Source: MAG-120531 sp963934855
GTDB lineage: Bacteria > Bacteroidota > Bacteroidia > Flavobacteriales > Flavobacteriaceae
Length of the DNA stretch: 52,832 nucleotides
NCBI GenBank assembly: GCA_963934855.1
Contig: CAWWAC010000010.1
Coordinates: 1-52,832, forward strand
Direction: 5' to 3'
Shown here: in pieces, positions 43,059 through 50,500 of the stretch
How positions within the stretch are numbered: the stretch's first letter is position 1
Layout: each line of letters starts with the position of its first letter
Notes under the pieces: generated by a model
Told to the model about the DNA's origin: nothing
Databases searched by the model: none
Seen by the model: the letters and a program-made list of their open reading frames with translations, nothing else
Position numbers and translations under genes: made by a program

Positions 43059-43095
43059 CAAGATGGTTTGGCAACAGAGGCGCAAACCATTCTTG
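43059..43095. other. Hairpin in the nrdB-nrdA spacer
   Basis: CAAGATGGTTTG (43059-43070) and CAAACCATTCTTG (43083-43095) pair over 12 bp with a single bulged base and a 12-nt loop. There is no U-run after it on either strand, so it is not a plain terminator; it could be an RNA processing or stability element setting the nrdB to nrdA ratio. A second, small hairpin (AGCGGCTTGCCGC, complement) lies nearer nrdB. Confidence 0.5.
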
Positions 43096-43170
43096 AGTAG
43101 ATTTGACTATGAATCTAACAGTATTTTACACAGGCGGCAAGCCGCTTATTTAGGTGGTTGTAAGTGTCGC

Positions 43171-44157
43171 TTAAAAATCAGCATCAAAGCTAATGGTCTG
43201 CGATTTCTCGTCTTGATCTTTGTTTAAAACGCCCGCTTTCTGGTATTCTGAAACGCGTTTTTCAAAGAAGTTTGTCTTGCCCTGCAAGGAGATCATATCC
43301 ATAAAGTCAAACGGATTACTCACATTAAACTCTCTCTCACACTCTAATTCAACTAAAAGGCGGTCAGTGACAAACTCTAGATATTGAGTCATTAATTTAG
43401 CATTCATGCCTATGAGGCTGGCAGGAAGTGATTCTGTAATAAAACGCCTTTCTATGGTTAAGGCATCTACCAAAATTTCGCGAATACGCTCTTTTGGCAC
43501 CTTATTTATAAGGTGGTGGTTGTGCAGGTGTACTGCGTAGTCACAGTGCATGCCTTCATCTCTAGAGATCAATTCATTGGAGAAGGTAAGACCTGGCATA
43601 AGACCCCGTTTTTTTAACCAAAAAATAGAACAGAAAGCGCCTGAAAAGAAAATCCCCTCTACCGCTGCAAAGGCAATTAAGCGCTCTGCAAAACTAGGAG
43701 ACTCTATCCATTTAAGGGCCCAATCTGCCTTTTCTTTAATAGCCGGAAAATTTTCAAGCGCCTTAAAGAGTAGATTTTTCTCTTTCTCGTCTTTTACATA
43801 AGTATCTATGAGTAAAGAATAGGTCTCTGAGTGAATGTTTTCCATCATAATCTGAAAACCGTAGAAAAACTTAGCCTCTGCGTATTGTACTTCACTTACA
43901 AAGTTTTCTGCTAAATTTTCATTTACAATTCCGTCAGAAGCAGCAAAGAAAGCCAATATATGCTTTACAAAATAACGCTCATCTTCATTGAGTTTGTGGT
44001 TCCAGTCATTGGCATCTTCAGACAAGTCAATCTCTTCTGCAGTCCAGAAACAAGCTTCACATTTTTTATACCATTCCCACAAATCATTGTGTTTGATTGG
44101 AAAAATTACAAAACGGTCTGGATTTTCTGTTAAGATAGGTTCAACTTGGCTGCTCAT
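43171..44157 (-). CDS. nrdB: Ribonucleoside-diphosphate reductase, small subunit
   Basis: 328-residue ferritin-like R2 subunit that holds the diiron-tyrosyl radical. By the family pattern the iron ligands are Asp75, Glu106, His109, Glu167, Glu201 and His204, and the radical tyrosine is Tyr113 in MENIHSETYSLLIDTY. This spacing and the GIFFSGAFCSIFWLKKRGLMPGLTFSNELISRDEGMHCD stretch (given in parts: GIFFSGAF, KKRGLMPGLTFSNE, RDEGMHCD) resemble eukaryotic R2. The start is the ATG before SSQVEPIL; a TTG further upstream lies in the promoter region. A near -7 element, TATTTTGC (complement 44187-44194), is enclosed by the dyad ATTGC/GCAAT. Confidence 0.95.
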   Translation of the reverse strand: MSSQVEPILTENPDRFVIFPIKHNDLWEWYKKCEACFWTAEEIDLSEDANDWNHKLNEDERYFVKHILAFFAASDGIVNENLAENFVSEVQYAEAKFFYGFQIMMENIHSETYSLLIDTYVKDEKEKNLLFKALENFPAIKEKADWALKWIESPSFAERLIAFAAVEGIFFSGAFCSIFWLKKRGLMPGLTFSNELISRDEGMHCDYAVHLHNHHLINKVPKERIREILVDALTIERRFITESLPASLIGMNAKLMTQYLEFVTDRLLVELECEREFNVSNPFDFMDMISLQGKTNFFEKRVSEYQKAGVLNKDQDEKSQTISFDADF

Positions 44158-44294
44158 TTTAGGTTTTTTTTCAATTTTCACGCATTGCAAAATAGCAATT
44201 CGCCTGCTTCACAAAGATTGTAAAAAATGAGCTAATTTTTACCTCTAAAAGGAAAAGTTAGCCCTAAAGTTTTTAACACAAAATGTTGAAATGT

Positions 44295-44321
44295 AGGCTG
44301 GGGCCAAACAGGCACTAGCCT
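44295..44321. other. Imperfect hairpin downstream of the DUF3109 gene
   Basis: AGGCTGGGGCC (44295-44305) and GGCACTAGCCT (44311-44321) pair over 11 positions with one G-U and one mismatch, loop AAACA. It sits 37 nt after the DUF3109 stop. It lacks a U-run, so termination there would be inefficient or factor-assisted. Confidence 0.35.
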
Positions 44322-44357
44322 TGTCTATTTCTAAGAAAAACATTTAAATTTTTTGGC

Positions 44358-44945
44358 TTATTTTTTGATGTCTTTTTCTGACTTTAGGGTGGCCGCTACC
44401 AACTCTAATTCAGAGTACCACTGAGGGCCAAATTTTCTAATAAGTGCTTCTTTTGCAAAAACATAAACAGGCACTTGTAAAGCGGCTCCCAAAGTACAGG
44501 CATCGGAACAAATATCCCATTGGTGATAATTCACAGCCGTAAAGGCACTGTACTCCCTGGTGCGCACCGGGTATAAATGGCAAGACACTGGTTTTTTCCA
44601 TGAAGTGGCCCCTGCGTTATAGGCTACTTCTAAACCACATTTGGTAATTCCCTTCTCGTCAAAAATCACATAGGCACATTCAGAACCATTGACAAGTGGG
44701 GTTTCCCACTCGCCGTCATCGCCTTTTACAAAGGCGCCTTGTTCCTCTATAGCAGCTATACCCGCTGCCCTTAAAAAGGGTTTTACCGCGCTGTAAATAT
44801 CTACAAGAATTTCAGTTTCAGCGTCTTCCAAAGGGGCTCCAGCGTCTCCATCTACACAGCAAGCTCCTTTACAGGCGCTCAAATTACAAACAAAATCAGA
44901 GTCTAAAAGGTCTTCAGAAACTAGGGTTTTTCCAATTTCAAACAT
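44358..44945 (-). CDS. DUF3109 Cys-rich protein
   Basis: 195 residues, with an N-terminal Cys cluster, Cys20, Cys25, Cys29 and Cys30 (VCNLSACKGACC), and more Cys later in NGSECAYVIF, ITKCGLEVA, PVSCHLYPV and WDICSDAC. DUF3109 is a Bacteroidota-wide family; the pattern resembles YkgJ-type zinc or iron-cluster proteins. The function is unknown. The promoter at 44961-44968 fixes the start at the ATG before FEIGKTLVS. Divergent from marC, it lies upstream of the nrdBA genes on the same strand. Confidence 0.85.
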   Translation of the reverse strand: MFEIGKTLVSEDLLDSDFVCNLSACKGACCVDGDAGAPLEDAETEILVDIYSAVKPFLRAAGIAAIEEQGAFVKGDDGEWETPLVNGSECAYVIFDEKGITKCGLEVAYNAGATSWKKPVSCHLYPVRTREYSAFTAVNYHQWDICSDACTLGAALQVPVYVFAKEALIRKFGPQWYSELELVAATLKSEKDIKK

Positions 44946-44960
44946 GGAGTGGTTTTGGAG

Positions 44961-44968
44961 CAAATATA
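44961..44968 (-). promoter_or_regulatory. -7 element of the DUF3109 gene
   Basis: The minus strand reads TATATTTG, ending 15 nt before the ATG at 44945. It overlaps an upstream GTG-started extension of the frame, which is thereby excluded. Confidence 0.55.
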
Positions 44969-44982
44969 CCACAAAAAAGGCT

Positions 44983-44990
44983 TAATTTTG
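44983..44990 (+). promoter_or_regulatory. -7 element of the marC pair
   Basis: TAATTTTG matches TAnnTTTG and ends 37 nt before the marC ATG. It is back to back with the DUF3109 promoter. The nearest upstream TTG (44955-44957) is 25 nt away, rather far. Confidence 0.48.
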
Positions 44991-45027
44991 TGGCGTCTAA
45001 AAAAGACAATCTCAAAGCCCATAAGAC

Positions 45028-45612
45028 ATGGATATGCATTTTAATATTAAGGAGGTCTTAACGGCTAGTATGGTTTTATTTGCAGTGATCGATATAGTTG
45101 GATCTGTCCCCATCATTATTAGTCTCAGAAATAAAGTGGGGCATATTCAATCTGAAAAAGCCTCTATTGTAGCTGGAATTATTATGATTGCCTTTCTTTT
45201 TATTGGAGAAGAAATTCTAAACCTCATTGGCATAGACGTCAACTCTTTTGCGGTAGCCGGGGCCTTAGTTATCTTTTTCTTGGCCATAGAAATGATTTTA
45301 GGCATTACCCTCTACAAAGATGACGAACCAGAAACGGCCTCTATTGTGCCCATTGCCTTTCCTTTAATTGCAGGTGCAGGAACTATTACCACCCTGCTGT
45401 CTTTAAGGGCAGAATATTATGTGGAAAATATCATTGTAGCCATTGTAGTGAATATTATATTTGTATATCTGGTGCTAAAATCTTCTAAGAAAATAGAAAG
45501 TGTATTGGGTAAAAATGGCCTTAGCATCATTAGAAAAGTCTTTGGTGTTATTTTACTAGCCATTGCTGTAAAACTTTTTGCCGCAAACATTAACGTATTG
45601 TTTAAAAACTAA
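45028..45612 (+). CDS. MarC family integral membrane protein
   Basis: 194 residues with six membrane helices. The N-terminal FAVIDIVGSVPIIISL (18-33) and the middle IAFPLIAGAGTITTLL (about 108-123) are the two half-repeat signatures of MarC (each with a P/G-rich break). The family is conserved but its transport role is unproven; despite the name it is not needed for multiple antibiotic resistance in E. coli. Followed after 11 nt by a small membrane-protein gene. Confidence 0.9.
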   Translation: MDMHFNIKEVLTASMVLFAVIDIVGSVPIIISLRNKVGHIQSEKASIVAGIIMIAFLFIGEEILNLIGIDVNSFAVAGALVIFFLAIEMILGITLYKDDEPETASIVPIAFPLIAGAGTITTLLSLRAEYYVENIIVAIVVNIIFVYLVLKSSKKIESVLGKNGLSIIRKVFGVILLAIAVKLFAANINVLFKN

Positions 45613-45623
45613 ACAACCCACAG

Positions 45624-45824
45624 ATGAATAAAGTATTATTTTACGTTTTAGTAGTTCTAGCCTTAGTCCTTGCTGGCTATAATGCCTACCTTATTGATTT
45701 CTCAAATTTCTTTGCAGACAAAAATTTTGTAGCCACAGTATCTGCCATAGCGGCCTTAGCAGCGGTTATTTTACTGCTTATTTTAAAGATTTCTAAGAAA
45801 ATAGAAGCGCAGATAAAGCGCTAG
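45624..45824 (+). CDS. Small two-helix membrane protein, hypothetical
   Basis: 66 residues, with helices at about 4-22 and 37-55 and a basic C terminus (KISKKIEAQIKR). I recognise no named family. It is cotranscribed with marC and its stop codon overlaps the end of the convergent plsC by 4 nt. The short spacing to marC and its membrane nature suggest a small partner protein, but nothing in the sequence proves it. Confidence 0.7.
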   Translation: MNKVLFYVLVVLALVLAGYNAYLIDFSNFFADKNFVATVSAIAALAAVILLLILKISKKIEAQIKR

Positions 45825-46552
45825 AGAATAATAGCTGCCTTAATGGTGTTTTCTAGCACTGTAATCTGAGCGTCTAGATCTCCGTTTTGAACCAAAACAG
45901 GGTGTATCTGTATTTTAATGTGGTGGCCTATTCCTAAAGGAAATTGCCCCCATTGTACCATTTTCCAAGACTCATTAATAGTCACCGGTAACAATAGTGC
46001 TGAAGGTGCTTTTCTCATGAGCATTTTAAGGCCTGTGGTCTGGAAATCTTTAGGTTTTCCGTCTCTAGAACGAGTGCCCTCTGGAAATATCACTGCACAT
46101 CTTTTATATTTTTCTATATAAGCCCCCAGCCCTCCAATAGCAGCAACTGCTTGTCTGGGATCATTTCTGTGTATAAGCACAGAGCCTCCGTGGCGTAAAT
46201 TATAAGACACAGAGGGAATTCCTTTTCCCAATGAAGCCTTAGACACAAATTTGGGATGTAAGGCCCTAAGCCTCCATATAATGGGCAAAATATCGTACAT
46301 GCTTTGGTGGTTGGCTACTAAAATAACCGCGCTACCCAAAGGCAGGTGTTCCTTGCCTGTAATGGTGTATCTGGTACCTAAAATATAGGTACTGGCCATA
46401 AGGCCTCCGTTTAAAAAAGCAACTACCCTACGGTGTGCTTCATAACCAAAGAGCCTAAAGGCCACTACCTGAATGGGGTGAAAAATAACCAACAAGAGCC
46501 CAAAAGAAATGATATAGAGGGTACTTAAAGGGTATGAAAGAATTTTTAGCAA
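45821..46552 (-). CDS. plsC: 1-acyl-sn-glycerol-3-phosphate acyltransferase
   Basis: 243-residue membrane acyltransferase for phosphatidate synthesis. The catalytic HX4D is His82 to Asp87 in NHQSMYD; the glycerol-phosphate-binding FPEGTRSRDG lies near 155. An N-terminal membrane segment (about 10-30) is present. The start is TTG at 46552, within the last codons of the preceding bacilliredoxin gene (7-nt overlap); no ATG is available near the N terminus, so coupled translation is likely. The symbol is by family; substrate preference is not known. Confidence 0.88.
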   Translation of the reverse strand: MLKILSYPLSTLYIISFGLLLVIFHPIQVVAFRLFGYEAHRRVVAFLNGGLMASTYILGTRYTITGKEHLPLGSAVILVANHQSMYDILPIIWRLRALHPKFVSKASLGKGIPSVSYNLRHGGSVLIHRNDPRQAVAAIGGLGAYIEKYKRCAVIFPEGTRSRDGKPKDFQTTGLKMLMRKAPSALLLPVTINESWKMVQWGQFPLGIGHHIKIQIHPVLVQNGDLDAQITVLENTIKAAIIL

Positions 46553-46956
46553 AACTCGTTGTAAGCTTCCATTAAGTTCTCTGCAATGGCCTGAGCTGCT
46601 CTACCTTCTATATGGTGACGCTCAATCATATGCACCAACTCTCCATCTTTAAAAAGGGCCATTGAAGGAGAAGAAGGAGGGAAAGGCACCATCATGTGCC
46701 TGGCTTGGTCTACTGCTTCTGTGTCTACTCCTGCAAAAACGGTCACTGCACGGGTGGGGACTTTAGCCGCTGTTAAGCTCATTTTAGCTGCAGGTCTGGC
46801 ATTGGCTGCTGCGCAGCCGCAAACAGAGTTTACTACCACTAGGGTAGTGCCTGTTGCGTTTATGGCTTCACTTACAGCTTGGGCTGTAAATAATTCTTGA
46901 AAACCTGCCTGGGCAAGGTCTTGTCTCATTGGTTTTACAAATTCTTCTGGATACAT
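46546..46956 (-). CDS. BrxA/BrxB family bacilliredoxin
   Basis: 136 residues with a thioredoxin-like fold and the CGC motif (Cys46-Gly47-Cys48 in VVNSVCGCAAANARPA) that marks the BrxA/BrxB (DUF1094) family. The proteins reduce mixed disulfides of bacillithiol with cytosolic proteins. Many Bacteroidota make or encode parts of this thiol system, but no bacillithiol synthesis gene is in the window. Overlaps plsC and has its own promoter. Confidence 0.92.
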   Translation of the reverse strand: MYPEEFVKPMRQDLAQAGFQELFTAQAVSEAINATGTTLVVVNSVCGCAAANARPAAKMSLTAAKVPTRAVTVFAGVDTEAVDQARHMMVPFPPSSPSMALFKDGELVHMIERHHIEGRAAQAIAENLMEAYNEFC

Positions 46957-46979
46957 AGTTCCTATTTATTATTACATTA

Positions 46980-46987
46980 CAAAAGTA
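46980..46987 (-). promoter_or_regulatory. -7 element of the bacilliredoxin-plsC pair
   Basis: The minus strand reads TACTTTTG, a perfect match, ending 23 nt before the ATG at 46956. No TTG at -33. Confidence 0.5.
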
Positions 46988-47053
46988 CAACTTCTGTTGT
47001 TTCTTTTTAAAAGATCTTCACATTAGTTTAGCAGTCAGTTTTTATGAAAAAAG

Positions 47054-47061
47054 TATCTTTG
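47054..47061 (+). promoter_or_regulatory. -7 element of the TerB-DnaJ operon
   Basis: TATCTTTG matches TAnnTTTG and ends 14 nt before the ATG at 47076. It would drive the operon 47076-52763. No TTG at -33. Confidence 0.55.
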
Positions 47062-47075
47062 TTAAAAATTTTTGC

Positions 47076-47807
47076 ATGACTAAATGGTTTGCTGCCCTTT
47101 TGGGCTTTGTTTTTTTTAGATTCCCCGGCGCAGTAGCGGGTTATTTTCTAGGTAGTTTTATAGATATGCTGAGGTCTGGAAAAAAGACGGTGTCTTTTGG
47201 AAGCAGCAATAACAGCGGGCCCCTTAGCCCTCAAGATTTTGAGCTGCAGCTTCTCTCTCTATGTGCTATTGTAATGAAAGCAGATGGCCAAGTGAGCCCT
47301 GCAGAGAAAGAATTTGTAAAGCGATACTTTATTCAGACCTACGGCCAAGAGAGAGCCAATGCTATTTTTAGAACTTTTAATGAAGCCGTAGACAAAAAAG
47401 ACATATCGCTTCCAGACATATGTGCCAGCCTAAACCAAAGAGCCCCTTATGAACTAAAGCTCCAACTGCTGCATTTTCTATTTAACATTGCCAAAGCAGA
47501 CGGTCAAGTGAGTGCTTCAGAGGTGTCTAAGCTAGAAGAAATTTCTAGGTTACTGCGCTTGGGAACTACAGATTTTAACTCTATCAAAGCCATGTTTATT
47601 CAAGCTACAGATGGCGCCTACACCATATTAGACATAGATAAAGAGGCTACTGATGCACAATTAAAAAAAGCCTACAGAGACATGGCTAAAAAATACCATC
47701 CAGACAAAGTAAGCACCCAAGATGAGGCTATAAAGCGCGGTGCAGAAGAAAAATTTAAGCAGGTTCAAAAAGCCTATGAAGACATTCAAAAAGAACGTGG
47801 ACGCTAA
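47076..47807 (+). CDS. TerB-DnaJ (DjlA-like) membrane co-chaperone
   Basis: 243 residues. A short N-terminal hydrophobic segment (about 5-28) can anchor it in the inner membrane. A TerB-like helical domain spans about 55-165, with two copies of a calcium/metal-like KADGQVSxxE motif (68-76 and 140-149). A J domain fills the C terminus from about 182, with the Hsp70-activating HPD at 208-210. This order is that of DjlA. It would bring DnaK to clients at the membrane. First gene of a six-gene plus-strand run. Confidence 0.9.
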   Translation: MTKWFAALLGFVFFRFPGAVAGYFLGSFIDMLRSGKKTVSFGSSNNSGPLSPQDFELQLLSLCAIVMKADGQVSPAEKEFVKRYFIQTYGQERANAIFRTFNEAVDKKDISLPDICASLNQRAPYELKLQLLHFLFNIAKADGQVSASEVSKLEEISRLLRLGTTDFNSIKAMFIQATDGAYTILDIDKEATDAQLKKAYRDMAKKYHPDKVSTQDEAIKRGAEEKFKQVQKAYEDIQKERGR

Positions 47808-47836
47808 GGCCACCATCACAAATAGCCCACCACCCT

Positions 47837-48436
47837 ATGGAAACATTTAAATTTTATTTAGAAATGGGTCTCAAGCACGTGCTAGACCTAAACGGCTACG
47901 ACCACCTGCTGTTCTTGGCCGCCCTAGCCCTGCCCTTTGCCCTTAAAAAAGTAAAACAAGCGGTGTATTTAGCCTCTGTTTTCACGCTCACCCACTGCCT
48001 GTCTCTAAGCCTTTCTGTGTATGAAATTGCTGAGGTATACGCACCACTCATAGAGTTCCTTATCCCACTTAGTATTTTAATGCTCTTGGGGTTAAACATT
48101 AAAAATGCACAAAAAAACACAGGCCCTAAGACTGGTTTTATAGTCTATACCGCTACAGCCATTTTTGGCCTGGTACACGGTTTTGGCTTTTCCAACTACT
48201 TTAAAATGCTTATCGCTGGCCAAGAAGAAAAACTCACAGCCCTTGTGGGCTTTGCGTCTGGTATAGAATTGGCTCAGCTAGCAGTCCTGCTAAGCGTAAT
48301 TCTGGCCAGTGCTTTTTTAATTGCTATCTTTAAAATTCAAAGGGCCAGATGGGTCTTGGTGTTCTCATCAGCCTTGGCTGTCATGACCCTCCCATTGGTT
48401 TACAAAAGCTTTACAGCCCTTATATACGCCTTGTAA
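47837..48436 (+). CDS. HupE/UreJ-like membrane protein
   Basis: 199 residues with six to seven helices. The N-terminal GLKHVLDLNGYDHLLFL (12-28, with His14, Asp22 and His23) and a second TLTHCLSL and LVHGFGFSNYF contain the His pattern of the HupE/UreJ_2 family. HupE proteins are thought to move nickel or cobalt for hydrogenase or urease; the flavobacterial relatives have no such neighbours, so a different metal or role is possible. Only one base separates its stop from the next gene. Confidence 0.85.
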   Translation: METFKFYLEMGLKHVLDLNGYDHLLFLAALALPFALKKVKQAVYLASVFTLTHCLSLSLSVYEIAEVYAPLIEFLIPLSILMLLGLNIKNAQKNTGPKTGFIVYTATAIFGLVHGFGFSNYFKMLIAGQEEKLTALVGFASGIELAQLAVLLSVILASAFLIAIFKIQRARWVLVFSSALAVMTLPLVYKSFTALIYAL

Positions 48437-48437
48437 T

Positions 48438-48866
48438 ATGACAGAAGACAAACAAGAAAAATACGACCAAGCTTATTTACGCATGGCAGCAGAATGGGGA
48501 AAACTCTCTTACTGCAAGCGCAAACAAGTAGGCGCCATTGTAGTAAAAGACCGCATGATTATTTCTGACGGCTACAACGGCACCCCCACTGGCTTTGAAA
48601 ATTTTTGTGAAGATGAAGCAGGTGATACCAAATGGTATGTCCTGCACGCAGAGGCCAATGCCCTGTCTAAGGTAGCTTCCTCTACCCAGTCTTCAAAAGG
48701 CGCTACACTCTATATCACTCTTTCTCCTTGCAAGGAATGCAGCAAACTCATTCACCAGTCAGGAATTAAAAGAGTGGTGTACGCTAAGGCTTATAGAGAC
48801 ACCACCGGAATTGATTTCCTAGAAAAAGCAGGGGTAGCAGTGCACTATCTACCTATAGAATATTAG
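48438..48866 (+). CDS. dCMP deaminase / ComEB-like deoxycytidylate deaminase
   Basis: 142-residue zinc deaminase. His70 and Glu72 in HAEANAL hold the zinc and the catalytic proton shuttle; Cys98 and Cys101 in SPCKEC complete the site. The QVGAIVVKDRMIISDGYNGTPTG segment (29-51, here in overview) is typical of dCMP deaminases, which feed dUMP to thymidylate synthesis. The Zn-binding extra His/Cys loop (FENFCEDE) seen in ComEB proteins is present. Its position in an operon with a protease and a kinase does not hint at any special role. Confidence 0.9.
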   Translation: MTEDKQEKYDQAYLRMAAEWGKLSYCKRKQVGAIVVKDRMIISDGYNGTPTGFENFCEDEAGDTKWYVLHAEANALSKVASSTQSSKGATLYITLSPCKECSKLIHQSGIKRVVYAKAYRDTTGIDFLEKAGVAVHYLPIEY

Positions 48867-48882
48867 CAAACCCTATAAGAGC

Positions 48883-50493
48883 ATGAAAAATAAACTGTTT
48901 ATTATATTTTTAGGCCTCACCATTCTCATGGGAGGTGTGCTCATTGGAAGCCAAATGAGCCGTTACCGCTTTGCCCTCAAGGGAACTGCGTCTGAGGTGG
49001 CGCAAGAGAAAATGCAGCGGCTGCTCAATTTTATAGAAAATGACTATGTAGACAGAGTAAACACAGACAGCCTAGTAACAGTGACCATCAATGAATTATT
49101 AGCTAAATTAGACCCACACTCCGTTTATGTTCCCAGGGCTGAACAAGCTGCTGTGGCAGAGCAAATGCAAGGAGATTTTGTAGGTATAGGGGTAAATTTT
49201 TACCGCTATAAAGACTCTGTAGCAGTCATTAGAACCGTCAGTGGCGGCCCTAGTGAAAAGGCAGGGATTAAGGCTGGAGATAGAATTTTACTAGCGGGCG
49301 GAGATACCCTCTACGGAAACGGTATGGAAAATGAAACCTTAGTTAAAAAGCTCAAAGGCCCTATAGACTCCAAAATAAAGCTACAGATATACCGCAAAGA
49401 AGACCGCAGTTTTAGAGACATCACCCTAAATAGAGATCGCATTCCTATAGTATCTGTCAATGGGTATTGCATGCTAAATGAGCAGCTGGGCTATATGAAA
49501 ATAAACAGGTTTGCAGCCACTACCTATGAGGAATTTGAAGTAGCCATTGCCGCCCTTAAAACAGCCGGAGCCAAAAAGTTAGTGCTAGATTTAAGAGACA
49601 ACCTAGGGGGTTATATGGGCATGGCCACCCAAATATCCGACGCCTTCTTAGCTAAAAATACCCCCATTGTATTTACAAAAAGTAAAGAGGGAATTATAGA
49701 AAAAACCCTAGCCACCGCTGGGGGAAGTTTTGAAAACAAAGAGGTGTTTGTTCTTATTAATGAACGCTCAGCCTCTGCCTCTGAAATTATTGCAGGCGCC
49801 CTTCAAGACAATGACATAGGCACTATTGTGGGCCGCAGATCCTTTGGAAAAGGATTGGTGCAAAGAGAAATGCCTTTGGGCGACGGCTCTTCTGTGCGCC
49901 TTACCATTGCCCGCTATTACACGCCCACCGGGCGTTCCATTCAAAAACCGTATGGAGACGGCTCTTATGAAAATACCCTAGACCGCTATAATTCTGGAGA
50001 ACTGAGCACTAAAGACAGCATTCCTATTGTAGACTCTTTGGCCTACAAAACACCTAAAGGAAAAATAGTTTATGGAGGGGGTGGTATTATTCCAGATGTA
50101 TTTGTACCTATAGAAGATACAGAGGTATTGGTAGTGGCAGAACTAGAGCGTTTGGGTGTGTTTTCTTTCTTTTCTTTTGAACAGTTAGACGCACATAGAA
50201 AAGACTACAAAGGATTAAAAGATGAGTCATTTATAGCAACCTTTAAGGTGCCCCAAAGCCTGTTTAAAGAATTTGAAAGCTACCTGAAAACAAGTGGTGT
50301 GATTTTTGATTTTGTCACCCACGAAGCCGCTATTAAAAGAGAATTAAAAGCCGCCTTAGCTTACCAACTCTTTGGAGAAAATTCCGTCTTGAAAATTAGA
50401 GCTGCTACAGATCCAATGATCCAAGAAGTCATAAAGCTTCATCAAAAAAAAGAGGGTATAAACCAAATTAGTTATCTAAAAAATCCAAAATAA
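48883..50493 (+). CDS. S41 family C-terminal processing protease (CtpA-like)
   Basis: 536 residues. An N-terminal membrane anchor or signal (about 5-22) is followed by a PDZ domain (about 95-175; GDFVGIGVNF, GPSEKAGIKAGD) and the peptidase S41 core. The catalytic Ser is Ser298 in NERSASASE and the Lys is Lys323 in SFGKGLVQ, 25 residues apart as in known tail-specific proteases. The C-terminal part beyond about 430 is helical. Works in the periplasm on protein C termini or in envelope quality control. Confidence 0.93.
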   Translation: MKNKLFIIFLGLTILMGGVLIGSQMSRYRFALKGTASEVAQEKMQRLLNFIENDYVDRVNTDSLVTVTINELLAKLDPHSVYVPRAEQAAVAEQMQGDFVGIGVNFYRYKDSVAVIRTVSGGPSEKAGIKAGDRILLAGGDTLYGNGMENETLVKKLKGPIDSKIKLQIYRKEDRSFRDITLNRDRIPIVSVNGYCMLNEQLGYMKINRFAATTYEEFEVAIAALKTAGAKKLVLDLRDNLGGYMGMATQISDAFLAKNTPIVFTKSKEGIIEKTLATAGGSFENKEVFVLINERSASASEIIAGALQDNDIGTIVGRRSFGKGLVQREMPLGDGSSVRLTIARYYTPTGRSIQKPYGDGSYENTLDRYNSGELSTKDSIPIVDSLAYKTPKGKIVYGGGGIIPDVFVPIEDTEVLVVAELERLGVFSFFSFEQLDAHRKDYKGLKDESFIATFKVPQSLFKEFESYLKTSGVIFDFVTHEAAIKRELKAALAYQLFGENSVLKIRAATDPMIQEVIKLHQKKEGINQISYLKNPK

Positions 50494-50500
50494 TAAGCCC

